The position numbers and the translations under genes were made by a program. DNA of 64,000 nt from assembly GCA_009602735.1 (NCBI GenBank), contig WELA01009689.1:170831-234830 (forward strand). Reading direction: 5' to 3'. This document shows positions 49,466-61,050 of the stretch, one piece after another. The first letter of the stretch is position 1, and each line of letters begins with the position of its first letter. Source of the DNA: Mesotaenium endlicherianum. Taxonomy: Eukaryota > Streptophyta > Zygnematophyceae > Zygnematales > Mesotaeniaceae. The notes beneath the pieces are model-generated. The model was not told where the DNA came from, ran no database searches, and saw nothing but the letters and a program-made list of their open reading frames with translations.

Positions 49466-50939
49466 CGAGCATACACAATTTAACTGTTACTTACACAGTG
49501 GGACTTCACTACAAGTGTCACAAAGCGAGTTACAAAACTGTATCTATAGCTACTTGAGACATGAAAGTGAAAGACATTCAACGTATGTTGCTCCGACCAC
49601 TGCTGAAAAAAAGAACCTCTAAGGTAATGACTAGAAAAACTAAATGTATTCATCAACCAAAAACATTGCAAAACAAATTTACTTGCCCTTGACACTTGGC
49701 CCGGGTTCTGATGCATTCCCTACTCCCTGCCCTTGCGATCCGGCCGCCAAGACGCGCGCGCATGGAAGCCCCTGACAGCACAAGCACGCAGCACTCAACA
49801 ATCAACAACGCAAAGACAAGGCACAAAGGACCAAGGTTTCCTATCCACCCGCTGCTCCCCCTTCCTCCCTCCCAAAAGCAAAAATGGCCCAATGAGCACG
49901 CATTCTGGCCCCAATGAGGGTGCGTCTGGCTGCGTGGCAGCCCTACACAATACTGGCATCCAAACTTTCCAGCAGGCAGCAGTGCTCGCCCATCTCAGCC
50001 CAACGCTTGCCTGGTGTCCACACCTAAGGGGGAAAAGAGAGCATTCGAAGAAAGAGGGGGAGAGACAGAGCGGCATAAGAGGAGGAGACACAAAGAGAAG
50101 AAATACGACACTGGTCCGTGATGAAGCACATTCTACACCTGACTACCAGGCCCACGGCACCAAGCAACGTGCACCCGTGCGTGCACACCAGCGATTCAAC
50201 ACGCCCGAGTAGACACACGATTTCCTGGTATCAAAAGTCGCTTCTCTCTCCTTTCCCCCTCACCCCTGCAAGCTTTTGAAATTACCTGCCTTCGGGTTTT
50301 CCAACAACATAAGCAAACAAACTGACGGGCCGACAGGCTGACAGGTTGGCAGGCTGACAAACTTTGTCCCTTATTGGCCCGTTGTGGATGTACATTGATG
50401 TCAATAGGAGGTCTATTTCCTACTTTATAACAAGCTAGATAGTGGACTGGAAGGAGGAGGGAGAGGGAGAGGGAGAGGGGGAAGGACACTGCACACATGG
50501 CACATGAGCCAAGCAAAATAGCAAACAGTAACAATTGCTCACGTTTGTCATGTGGGTCCCTTGTAAGTCCACAACCTGCCATCTATATATTTACTAAGAA
50601 AAGGGCCATTGACAAACGGGACCTGCCGTCAATATGCTCAACACTCGTCCCCCCCCCCTCCCCCCCCTCGTGTTCTGGCGACAAGTGCTTGCTTGCCCTT
50701 GCTTGCTTATCCCGTCCTTTGCTTCCACGCATTCAAAGCTCCAAGGGTCAGTGAGTGGGCCTTGGCAAGTCAAGTGCACAAGCATTCTATGGAAGCAAGT
50801 TGTAGTCACAGCAAACTGCTCGCTGCAAGCTGTACAAGCAAGGGGTCAGCCGGCCTAGGGGGGGGCACCACAAAGCAGGCCGGTGGCGAGCGGGCACGTC
50901 GCTACACGACTACAGCAGCAAAAGCAAGGAGGCAAAGGA
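49466..50939. other. Host flank, no supportable gene
   Basis: Short frames only. A GGGAGA microsatellite lies at 50455-50485 and pyrimidine-rich tracts surround it. Both strands were read; nothing with a family signature was found. Confidence 0.4.
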
Positions 50940-52485
50940 GCAGCACACCGGAGAATTGGTGCAGGCTCGCCTTCCGCTCGTACGTGGCCAAGGTGGTCGT
51001 GCCGTCTGCATACACTTGGGGTTCCTCCCTCCCACCCCCCCAAACACACGCAAATGGAGTGCGCAAAGGCGTTAACGTCATATCTGGTGCGGTCTGGAGT
51101 CCTCACTGGTTTCCTCGTCTCCTCCTCACTAATCAAACGTCCACACTTTATGAAGAGGATACAACGCAAGGGGGGGGGCGGGGGGCAAGCGGGGGTTGGG
51201 GGGGGGAGGGAATTGTCCGGTTGAGCGGGGGCCACTCTGCAGTTGACACGTGCCCACAAGTGCCATTCTTCAGCTTTTAGTGAGCAGCGATAGGGGCTTG
51301 AGAGACAAGTGGCCAAGGAGATTGGGGGGGAATTAGCTGACCTGCGGGAGGCCCATGCCATAGGCAAACTTGGCGAGGGCCTTGAGGTGCGCCAGCAAAA
51401 GCTCCAACCGCATCTTGAAGAGCTGCCCTCCCCCCCCCACATTGACAAGCGAGCACGTCACGCCACGCCACGCCACCTCTCACTTCCCCCCAGAAAGCCA
51501 GCCCCCAGTTGAACCCCAGGATTTCTCCGTTCGCGGCCAATCATCTGTTGGAAGCATCGGACCACAACAGGCTCGTCTCTCCGCACCAGCCAGTGGCCTA
51601 TGGCTGCAACCCCCTTTTGTCTTGTAGTGGCGTCCCCCAAGGGCCTAAGAATGGGGGCCAGGGACAGAGCCCATAGGGCCGCTCCTCGTGCTTCTCCTTC
51701 TTCCGGAATAAGGTCCCTCAAAGGTAGCTTCTTTAGGCATTGGCCCCTCTCAAACCCCTCTCTCCCCCACTCGTGCTTCTCTTTCTTAAGTAATCCCTCA
51801 CAAATTTAATCTTCTGGCATCTCCCGCTCCTTTCACCAACCCTTCCCACTCCCCCCCTTTTGTCCCCCTCCGCCCCTCCTTTAGCTACGCCAATACCCTG
51901 CACGGCTGCCTGCCGCTGCTCATGGTCCAGCTGCCGTGCTTGGGCCTCTAATTGCCGACTTATCCCTACCAGCATTCGCCTGTGCCGACGCCTCAAGCCG
52001 CGTGACATTGTGATAGCTGGAGCATTGGTTGTGCCAAGACAAAGTAAAGAAATGCCATAAGTGCACATCCCCACCCACACACAATCCCTCCCCTCTCGCC
52101 CCTCCCTACCCCCCTCTCCCGCCGGCCCCTCTTCCCCTCCCTCTCCTATCTCTCCATCTCGATCTTCCTTTCCCCCTCGCAACCCTCCCTCTGATTGCTC
52201 CTCCCTCTCGCTTTCCTTTCTTCCTCTTGCTACCTCCCCCTGACCATCTCCCTCTCCATCCCTCTCCTCCTTTCCCCCTCTCGCCATCTCCCTCCCCATC
52301 CCTGTTTCTTCTTCTTGCTTCTTCTCCGGTTCCCGCTTTGTAAAGCCTCTCTTTTGAAAACGTTTTCCAACGGGAACTATGGGAGAGCTCCTCCTAGAGC
52401 CTGCTTTGCTCAGTCCCGCCGCTGCATCTCCGAGTGGTGCTCTCGCTTGCAACTTATTATAAATCCGCGGGGCATAGAAGTGCAT
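50940..52485 (-). CDS. Possible multi-exon host gene, unidentified
   Basis: Four or five minus-strand segments look like exons. The first is an ATG at 52485 opening MHFYAPRIYNKLQARAPLGD and a basic, Ser/Arg-rich stretch (to about 52330). The second follows CTCCAG, about 52018-51894 (RRRHRRMLVGISRQLEAQAR), and ends at a GTATTG donor-like site. The third, about 51720-51540, has ALWALSLAPILRPLGD and AIGHWLVRRDEPVVVRCF. The fourth, about 51434-51352, follows GGGCAG with high GC at third positions (KMRLELLLAHLKALAKFAYG). The fifth, from 51005 after TATGCAG, holds GTTTLATYERKASLHQFSG. The phases are not all proven and I recognise no family, so this could also be unrelated open stretches. Confidence 0.3.
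52050..52330. repeat. Long pyrimidine (C/T) tract
   Basis: Almost pure C and T on the plus strand, with many CCCTC and CTCTC units. On the minus strand it is a purine run within or next to the first putative exon of the unidentified gene. Confidence 0.6.
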
Positions 52486-52866
52486 AGTTGGTGGTCATGC
52501 CTGGTGCCTCTAGCTGAAAAAAGGCTCGCCTAGTATACTGTTCTTGTTATTGTGATAAGGAGCTAGGGTGCACAATTGGTAACGAGTGCAAAATGAATCT
52601 CTCAACGATCTTTTGAGAAAATTTGGTGAATGGTGTAAACGTTTGTTTTTCCGAGTTAAGTTGATAAACAGACAGCTTTTGGAGGACTTAACGCTTGACG
52701 TTAAACTTATAATCTCATCAATCTTCAGCAAATTGATCTCGAGTTGAGTTTTCACGAGGTTATATGAACGCGCTCCACGCATCATATTTTTTATCTTGAA
52801 AATGGGCTACAAACGCTTTCTTAAGGTACTGCCTTCAAAGGCTTGTGCGTTAACAGTTGTGTACCC

Positions 52867-53752
52867 TGTCGTGCCCGTCCTTGTCGAGTCCTCTTTGGGT
52901 GTCTAGTTGTTCCTTGAGGGTGGAGGGTCACTTGCAGGCTCTAGTGGTTAGTCGGGTTAGGGCGGTAGGTGAGGATGGTCTAGTCTATGTGCCCTGGTGG
53001 TGAACCCTGGGACCCAGGATCTGCTCACGAGGTTCTGCTTTTGAGCAGCTGTGAGGCCCTTCCCAGATCACGTGCACTCTCTCTTTACCTCCACACATGG
53101 TGTTGCCGCCCACATGTGTGGAGGTCGACTCTCAGGTTCGCTCGCCTGAAGGGTCGGCGCGGTTACCCAGGGGGATCCCCCATGGTCCATGGCTAGATCA
53201 TCAGTGTACCATAGGCAATCCCCATGGGTATGCCCAAGGATTGCTAGGGGTTAGGGAGAGTAAGGGACATTGGGGTGTGAAGTTCACTTTTGGCCATAGT
53301 CATTGAGTTGTACGTGTGTGTGTCGACCACTCGGTTCTCTTCTTTTTCATGTTTAGTTTATTGTGGATTTGTGCGAGATGACGCAATGACGCGTTCATCG
53401 CAGAGTTAAGAGTTTGGCGAGTTTTCGTAGGCACTGGGCATAGCATTCGAGAGCACGCTACTTAGGCCGCGAGCTAACACCATTTCGGTGTTAGTTTTAT
53501 ATGTTCGTTTTTATGAGTGAGATGATATTTGTTTCTATGTGACTAAATGCTCGTAGTGTGTGCTTACCCACTCTTGCTTTCCTCACTTCTATGTGTAGGT
53601 TGCTCGTAGTGTTCATCACCCCTCACATTTAGTCGCAAACACCCAATTCTTTCTCGCGGCCATAACATAGCTTTCCACTAGTAGTTTGCTCGACATAGTG
53701 AGTTCGTGCACTCACGCTCTAGATAGTACTACTCCGCCTTAGCTTGTTTACA
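52867..53752 (+). repeat. 5' LTR, 886 bp
   Basis: Begins TGTCGTGCCCGTCC and ends GCTTGTTTACA. It aligns with 63068-63950 over its full length. Short open frames inside it (for example 52987-53196) recur in the other LTR and have no coding features. Confidence 0.85.
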
Positions 53753-53804
53753 TACAAAATTAACCCGTATAAACGGATTAGTAAAGCTAGGGACGGGTGG
53801 AGCT

Positions 53805-54232
53805 ACTCTAGTTACGGTCGCACCAGCTACGGTCGCATCAGCAGCCGTTGCCTTGGCTGCAGCTGCGTCAGCAGTAGCTTCGTCAGCGTCAGCTGCGCCA
53901 GCTGCATTGGCAGTTGGAACGTCGGCTGCGGTTGCATCAACTACGGCCGCGGGAGCAGCCGTTGCGTCGGTTGCGGCTGCGTCAAGAGCAGCTGCGCCAG
54001 CGTCAACTGCGCCAGCTGCGTCAGCAGCTGGTGCGCCAGCTGCGGCTGCTACAGCAGCAGTTGCTTTCAACAGCTGTTTTCAGCTGCGTCAGCAGCCGCT
54101 TTGTTAGCAGCTATCGCGTCAGCTGCGGCTGCGTCAGCAATAGCTGTTCAGCTGCAGCTGCGTCAGCTGCAGCCCCGCCAACAGCAGCTACGTACAGCGC
54201 AGCTGCGTCGGCACTGTGCTAGGGGTAGCGGC
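53805..54232 (+). repeat. GC-rich GCAGC/TGCGTCAGC repeat leader between 5' LTR and gag
   Basis: About 430 bases made of variants of CAGCTGCGTCAGCAG, rich in CpG and in self-complementary CAGCTG. It is open in several frames as Ala- or Cys/Ser-rich peptides, which is a by-product of the repeat. It could fold strongly in the leader RNA, or it may simply be a repeat expansion. Confidence 0.6.
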
Positions 54233-54605
54233 AGCCGCCGTTTGCGGCCGCCATCCTTTTGGTTGTTTGTGGAGTGGGGCCAGGTACCTCGCCACGTACG
54301 CCGCTGCTAGGCATTTGCTCGCCGTCCTTCACCCAATTCGCTCGGTCGTGGAGCCGGCGATTTGTCGCCTTTCCCAGTCACGCATTCGCTAGGTCTGGGT
54401 ATAGTGGACGCCAACTATCCGCCTTGTGCAAGTTTGCATGCACCACACGTCGGGACGCACAAGGAGTGGCGCACTGTGTCAGCGTGAATTGCTACCTGAC
54501 TTGTCTACTTCTGGCATTAGGGAAGAGGGGTCTACTGCCGGGATTGTAGATGGACCCTCTGACTTGTGTACTCCGTTCCACTTGACACCTCTTATAAGTG
54601 CATAG

Positions 54606-56648
54606 TTGTTTCCTAGGGTCTCACTAGCTCCCTTTTCCGCATTGGCCGCTCCCCTCCCCCTCGAGCCCGTGCCTTTGCTTGAGGGACGCGAATTGGCACA
54701 TGAGCTAGAGCTTGTCGAGGAGTTGTTTTCGTTGGGTTTTGAGGAGTTCCCTACTATAGCTACTTTTGCGTTGCTTTCTCAGACCTACACGGGACACTTC
54801 GATGGCATTCCCATTGTGGCATTGGAATCTAAGATTGACGCTTCGATGGCGGTGATGCGTGCTCGTAACCATATCCTCACGCGTAACTTGCTTTTGGACA
54901 CGTTACCCTCACTCCTGGGCGGGAAGGCGTTATTATTCTACCAGAGGTTTAGAGCGGACATCGTCCAGACGGTACCGGGCGTTGTGCCTGGGGCCATCCC
55001 TATTCCCATCGTTGAGGCTCCTCCAGTCCCGCCGACGGACCATCCTCGAGTAGCAGCTGCAGCTGCTGCTACTGCAGCCGCCATGGCTGCCGGGCTGGAC
55101 GCTGCCGCCGCTGCAGTAATTTTCGCGGCGGCGGGGCTCGGCCCGGCTGGGGGTGAAGGAGGGGCACTTGCCCTTCATCGGGGGGCTGTCGTAGAACCTG
55201 CAGGACCTGGACCAGTTGAGCTCGCTCTACCGGCATATGCCACTGCCGTGGAGCAACTGGCGGCGCGAGTGGTGGATCGCCATCATCGGTCCATGCAACA
55301 GCGCCAGCAGCAGGCAGTGCTGGGCATTTAACTGCCTTTGCATGGTCCCGCACCCGAAGCTGTCTTGGATCGCATTGACACTCTTCTGCAGATGTTTCGT
55401 CAGCATTTTCCTGCTAACACCCGTTCTCGACAGGATGAGTTGAGGGACTTCGTGCGTTTTGCGCGTGAGACGCCTAACATGGCTTACGAGCGGTTCCAGC
55501 AGGTGCGGGAGGATACTGGCATGTACGTGGATGTGACTCAGGCTTGCATTAAGTTCATCAGTACTTTCTCTGCGTCTACCTCCCTGTGTCAGACCCTTAA
55601 CCATCAGCTTGCTCTCACGGCTATACCACAGCGGAGTGTACACGAGGTTTGCAAGTGGGCGGAGAAATAGAGATGGTGCAGGCTGCGTCGCAAGCCGAGT
55701 ATAGGACTGCTAAGGGCAAGGCTGTGGGAGTGCATGCAGTGCAGGTAGCCTCTTCGCCAGCTTCCTCGGTCGTCCTGGGAGCGGGACCTGCCGCCGCGCC
55801 CAAGCGGGTGGTTCCAGTGTGCGACTACTGCCGCCAGAAGGGGCACTTGGTGGAGAAGTGATTCCTTCTTCATCCCCATTTGGCGCCGTCGGGGTGGTCC
55901 TTCAAGCCCCAGAAGGGCACAGTGCCAACTGCAGGGCTCAGTGGCGCTCTTCCAGTCCAGGTGCCATCTTACTATGCTTCCCCACCTCCTACCTTTCCAA
56001 GTTTTCATCCGGGAGTCTCGGGGTTTCTGTCTTCGCATAGCAGTCCTGCAGGGTCCTCCTCTTTCTATTCACCTACTCCCAATTCATTCTCCCCCGCATA
56101 CCAGGCTGAGGTCTCTCACCCTAACCCTAACCCTTCCTAACCCTAACCCTAACCCTAACTCTAACCCCACAGCGCAGGATTTCTTTATGCGCCAGCAGTT
56201 GGCTGCCATGCTGGCTGGCATGCAGGACATGCATCGTTGCGTAGGGTCGCAGCCGGATCCTATTTCTGCTCAGTTCGTCGGGTTGCATCCCCTGCCGCCT
56301 CGTGGGTCTGGTTCCACCTATCCTTCCTGGTTTCCCCGTCCTCCTTACCATGCATATAATGTGACTGAGGATGAGGACGGCAACCTGGTCGTGGGCGTCC
56401 ATGCAGTTCACGGTCGCCGTGTGGCTGCCGCGGAGGGCTGTGATGCCCCCGCCATAGGACCCGACCACGGGCGGAGCCTGGAGCAGTCTGCTCAGCTTTC
56501 GCGCTCGTTCGACCTGTTTGAGCCCAATGATACCTTAGGGCCCGCTCATTCCCGGCTGCCCGTGCCAGTTTGGGATGTGCTAGCTCGTCCGGCTGATGTA
56601 GGTACCTTGGTCATCCTCCCAGACGACGTCCCCGCGGCCCAGTTGTAG
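54606..56648 (+). CDS. gag region of the methyltransferase element (broken copy)
   Basis: The N-terminal part is hydrophobic-rich (PLEPVPLLEGRELAHELELV). An Ala-rich low-complexity spacer follows (about 55040-55140), then a capsid-type segment (FRQHFPANTRSRQDELRDFV, about 55390-55450) and a zinc knuckle CDYCRQKGHLVEK (about 55819-55857). A Pro/Ser-rich stretch contains the telomere-like repeat at 56119-56167, and more Pro-rich sequence continues toward the protease. The layout fits a Ty3/gypsy gag, although the fold is inferred from position and the knuckle. Confidence 0.65.
56119..56167 (+). repeat. Interstitial (CCCTAA)n telomere-like repeat inside gag
   Basis: About seven imperfect CCCTAA units (TTAGGG on the other strand) lie within the gag region and are read in one frame as Asn-Pro repeats. 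Common plant telomeres use TTTAGGG; this is the six-base type. Confidence 0.85.
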
Positions 56649-57479
56649 GCACAGCTGGCGTGTGACAACCTCCGCGCGGCAGCGGCTTCTGTCGAGCGCG
56701 ACTTGCTGCTTCCCCCTCCATATGCCCAAGTGGTGGCCAACCTGTCCCAACCTCCTAGCCCGCCACGACCGGCGACCCCGCCTTGTGCATCACCCAGACC
56801 CCTTCCTACGGCGTTGGTGGTGGTGGAGGCAGCCGCAGCCCCGACAATTTCTACCTCGCCAGCTCCGACGCCCGTGCCTGTTGGTCGCGACGTAATCCAG
56901 GTGGTTTCGAGTCCTCCCGGGGCCTTATTGCATTCCGCTGTCGAGGGTTTGCCTTACACTGTCACGTCCTGCATCGGGCAGGTCACTTATGCTCGCTGTG
57001 ATGCGGACGTACGTCTTTCCTCCCCGCAGAGCTCTGCCTATTCTCCCCCTTTGAGTGACCCTGATCAGCTACTGCCTCGTTCAGTCCCTACGATCCCTGC
57101 GCCCGTTCCCATGGTGCCTCGTCCCGCACCGTTTATTCCCCCGCCAGCTTCGCAGTTACGTGCGGGTGCACTACTCCCTCCATCCTTGTTCACCGTATCT
57201 TCGGCTGCTCTGACACAGGCCCAGGACGAGATCCCGCTTGAGCTCCTCCGCCAATGTCCTTGCGACGCCACCCCGCCTGCGCCAGCTTCCCACGCGCCGC
57301 CAGCGACTAACCCCAATTATCCGCCCGCGTCTCCTCTGGCTGCCGGTCTCGCGGGATTGGTCCCGTCGGCCGCTTCGACGCCAGGTGGGTTGTCTCCCAC
57401 TGCTCCCTCTTTTACCCCTTCTCCCTTGCAGGAGTCGTCCTCCCTCAGGTCAGTGCCATCACCCTCCTTCCTCACGCCT

Positions 57480-57870
57480 CTTGACCGGCAGCGTGCCTTG
57501 CCTCGTAACGTCATGCTCGACAACCAACATGCTTGTCTCCTTATTATTGGCCTAGCCCCTTGTGTGGTTATCCTTGATATGGGTGCGCAGCCAGTCCTCT
57601 TGGGGGCAGTCATGTGTCGACACCTCAACATCACCGCCGCCGATCTTGAGCCTTTCCCAAACCTCGTCTCTACCGCCATGTCCTCCTTAAACTATACTGC
57701 GTAACAAACCCGTTGCCGCATTCCTATCACCCTCAGTGCCCACACCCCTGCTGCTGTCACCCTTTATGCCCAATGCATGGTCATTGAGTCCACCGCTTAC
57801 GACATCCTTCTGGGTCAGGAATTTTACTTCCTCATTGGGCTCACTATTGATTTATGGCAAGGGTTCGCTA
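57480..57870 (+). CDS. Aspartic protease region of the methyltransferase element
   Basis: VVILDMGAQPVLLG (about 57564-57606) matches the D-[ST]-G-A active-site loop region of retroelement proteases. YDILLGQEFYFLIG (about 57798-57840) matches the conserved second block (YDVLLGxDFL). It lies directly before the methyltransferase, with only a Pro/Ser-rich linker between. Confidence 0.65.
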
Positions 57871-58280
57871 CGTATCCGGTCGACTTTGAGTCTCTGGGTC
57901 ACCATCTGGGTTACCTTCCCCTCCTTCTTACACATACCCCCTCTACCCTCGCGTGCCCCGTGGCCGCAGCCTTCACTGTCACTGTTCATGATGTTAGCCC
58001 CCATGATCTCACCGATCCTTCCTACCTTCTCCTCCATGACTTTGAACCTGCCTCCCTTCCTGCCTGTTCTGTTCACCCTCCCTTGCCTCCCCCGCTGCCC
58101 TCCTACCCTCTTCCTCCCGCCATACTGATGCAAATCCACGCAGCCTTATACTATCCCACATCTCCTGGAATCTCCACTTCAGCCCCTTCCACTTCCCCTC
58201 CTACACCTGATCCCACTTCTACACCCTCTTTTGCCGTCGTTAACACCTCGCCCGTTCCTTGGCTACCTCCCCCCGAGGGG

Positions 58281-59190
58281 ATTACGGTGCTGGATTTGTT
58301 TGCCGGGGTGTCCTCTACCGTCGCAGGTCTCCTGCAGAGTGGTCACCGTATTGCTCACTATTACTATTGTGATGTCGATCCCGTTGCCCAGTTGGCAAGT
58401 CAGACATACCTTGCTGCCTTACACCTCGCCTTCCCCACATTACTCCCTGCGTCCTCCTATCACACCACCTATTCTGCATTGCCTCAGGATATACGTCTCC
58501 TCCACCAAGATCACCTGCTTGCTATCGGTCCAGTTCACCTTGTCGTCGGCGGTTTGGAGTGTCAGGGGCATTCTCGGGCCGGTCAAGGAAGAGGGTTGGC
58601 TGATCCCCGCTCTCAATTATTCTTTGAGCTGATTTGCGTCTTAGGTCTTCTTCAGACCTCTCAGTCCTTCCCACCTGCATACCTCCTCGAAAACGTGAAC
58701 TCTTCGGACGATGCTTGTGCTCACATCCGTGCTGACTTCCTCACCATCACATCTATTCTGGGGTCCGGCGTTACACTCGACGCCGCAGCCGTGGGGTCTT
58801 ACGCTCACCGTTCGCGTGTGTTCTGGCAAAATTTTGCCCCTCACACTACACTACAGCCCATCGTTGACTACATCCACGCGCACCCTCCTTGCATCAATGT
58901 CACCTCCATCCTGGCCCCACACCGTTGTCCCATGGAAGTCAGTGGCCCTGACCACTCTTTCTTCTGTCCAGTGAACTTTCCTGGTTACCCTCGGGCTGCA
59001 TTCCCCACCCTCGTCAATCGTCCCCACTCTTTTGCCTTCCGGAACTATGGGCCTGGGATGTTATTTGATTCTCACACACTTCTTCTCCAAGCCACTGCCT
59101 CTCCTGCCTTATCCCCCTCCCAGCGCTGCCAACTTTTGGGTCGGGTTATGGACATTCATGCTCTCACCTGGCTTTTCTCTGTACTCCCTG
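58281..59190 (+). CDS. C5-cytosine DNA methyltransferase domain, DNMT3/DRM-like, within the gypsy pol
   Basis: Inside the open frame 57777-59330 the motifs run in the order of C5-cytosine methyltransferases. Motif I (SAM binding) is VLDLFAGVSSTVAGL; motif II is YYYCDVDPVAQ; the motif IV region with the catalytic Cys is LVVGGLECQGHSRAG. Motif VI is AYLLENVNSS and motif VIII is SYAHRSRVFWQNF. A late block FPTLVNRPHSFAFRNYGPGM and motif X-like QRCQLLGRVMDIHALTWLF close the domain. The AHRxRxFW and LLGR blocks point to the DNMT3/DRM side rather than DNMT1. Family role: transfer of a methyl group from SAM to carbon 5 of cytosine. It is placed between protease and RT. The likely origin is capture of a host gene; self-methylation of element DNA has been proposed for such elements. 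Confidence 0.9.
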
Positions 59191-59399
59191 TCCTTAACAC
59201 ACGACTCCCTGCCCCTTTCCTTCACACTCCAGCCTACCAGTTACATGCTTTCGGCTGGGGGGGGGGGGGCTCAGTCGGAATTTTTCACGCCTGCATAGCA
59301 GTTACAGACCTCAGGTCCATCCCCCAATAATTTTGCTTCCACACTTAGGGACGGGTGGGACCTGGGCTCACAGTTAACTACGGAGGAAACCTCACAATT

Positions 59400-60300
59400 C
59401 ACTCAGATGCTGGAATGGAATGAGGTTTGTTTTGCACGGTCAGTCATGGATTTGGGGCGGTGTACCGTCTCTCAATTTACCATTGATCTGACTACCACCG
59501 AACCGGTATTTCTGAGGGATTATTGTCATGCTAAGGTCAAACATGATGTTATGCGAGAGAAAGTCACAGAGTTGTTAAAGGCTGATATGATTGAGGAGTC
59601 AATGTCGAACTTCGCCGCCCCCACTGTTATGCCTGCTAAGAAGGATGCAATGGGTAATTACACGGAAAAACGTATGTGTGGGGATTACCGGGGACTTAAC
59701 GCTGTTACGAAATTGGATCGCTACCCTATGCCTGTGCCTCAGGATATCTTTGATGTCCTTGAGGACGCCAGTGATTTCAGTGTGTTCGACCTGCGTCAGG
59801 GGTTTAACCAGATCCTCATTGATCCTAAAGATAAACATAAACATAAAACCGCTTTTTGGGCAAACCGTCGTTTGTATCAGTGGAAAGTTGCCGTTTGGGT
59901 TAAAGAACGCTCCTGCCCGTTTCCAGCGCATTATGGACCGAGTGCTTAGTGGGTTGCCTTTTGCTCGTTGCTAAATCGATGATGTGCTCATATTTAGCCG
60001 TACCATAGAGGAACACTTGACACATATAGAACGTGTCCTACAATGCTTGAGGGCTGCAGGTTCAAAGTGTCATCCTGGGAAATGTAAGATTGCGACCCTT
60101 TCGGTTCCATACTTGGGTCATCACATCGTTCCTGGGGGGTTAACAACGCAACAGGTTAAGGTCAATGCCATTCGCCGACTACCCGTCCCGACGGATGTGT
60201 CTAGGTTGAGGGCCTACATGGGGATCACGGGGGATTTTTGCCGTTTTTGCCCTGACTTTAGTGCGATTGCTGCACCTTTAAATGAACTCCTGAAGAAGGA
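59400..60300 (+). CDS. Reverse transcriptase region of the methyltransferase element (broken copy)
   Basis: FTIDLTTTEPVFLRDY, MCGDYRGLNAVTKLDRYPMP and FDLRQGFNQILID are the conserved fingers and palm blocks of Ty3/gypsy RT. A DDVLIFS catalytic block follows at about 59970-59998. The connection region has YLGHHIVPGG and LRAYMGITGDFCRF. Confidence 0.8.
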
Positions 60301-60346
60301 TGTGCCCTAGGAATGGACTGAGAAACGCCAAGTAGCTTTTGACAAG

Positions 60347-60949
60347 TTGAAAGATTCCCTATCCTCTGCCCCTATCTTGCGCAGACCATACTACTGTAAG
60401 CCGTTTTCCCTTCACACTGATTATAATCATCTCGGTTTGGGGGCCGTCCTTGCTCAAGAGGATGAGGAAGGTCATGAATATGTGGTGGCCTATGCCAGTC
60501 GTAGTAACAACTTTGCCGAACAAAATTATAGCTCGTATGAAGGGGAATGCTTGGCTGCAGTGTGGGTTGTGGTGCACTTCCGCCCATATCTCTATGGTAC
60601 TCACTTCACACTCATCACCGACCACCAACCCCTTAAATGGCTGATGACCAACCAAAAACTCACGGGTAAACACGCACGTTGGGCCCTCATACTTCAGGAG
60701 TACAATTTCACCATCAAACATAAGGCTGGGTTAAGTAACCACGATGCAGACGGTCTCAGCCGCAACCCTAACCCCTCGGATGTTGATCTCATCGGAGCGC
60801 GTATTGCCTCTAGCCAGCAGGAACATATCCTGCCAGCCTGGCATGGGGCGTATTACCTCGGTTGTCTTTCTATTCCTGTGGGTGCGTGTGCAGTCAGTCC
60901 GGTTGCCCTCCGCATGCAGTGCCTGATGTATGGTCTGATTCCACTATGA
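60347..60949 (+). CDS. RNase H region of the methyltransferase element
   Basis: LHTDYNHLGLGAVLAQ, EYVVAYASR, NYSSYEGECLAAVW and LITDHQPLKWL are the conserved blocks of Ty3/gypsy RNase H, with D, E and D at the expected places. NHDADGLSRNP closes the domain. Confidence 0.85.
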   Translation: MKDSLSSAPILRRPYYCKPFSLHTDYNHLGLGAVLAQEDEEGHEYVVAYASRSNNFAEQNYSSYEGECLAAVWVVVHFRPYLYGTHFTLITDHQPLKWLMTNQKLTGKHARWALILQEYNFTIKHKAGLSNHDADGLSRNPNPSDVDLIGARIASSQQEHILPAWHGAYYLGCLSIPVGACAVSPVALRMQCLMYGLIPL

Positions 60950-61050
60950 TGGAGTATTTGCGCACTCACACCTGGTCTTCTCCCCTCTCGTTGCGGGAAC
61001 GGGACCGAGTTTTGCATCGTTGTGTTTGATATCACTGGCATGACGGGACT

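Noticed and set aside
52987-53306. Short frames in the LTR that recur at 63188-63505
   Set aside because: Recurrence comes from LTR duplication; no start context or domain supports a protein.
53729-54310. Alanine-rich and Cys/Ser-rich frames on both strands
   Set aside because: All derive from the GC-rich repeat leader; composition is dictated by the repeat unit.
56119-56167. A real chromosome end
   Set aside because: The repeat is short, imperfect and inside a retroelement coding region with more element sequence on both sides.
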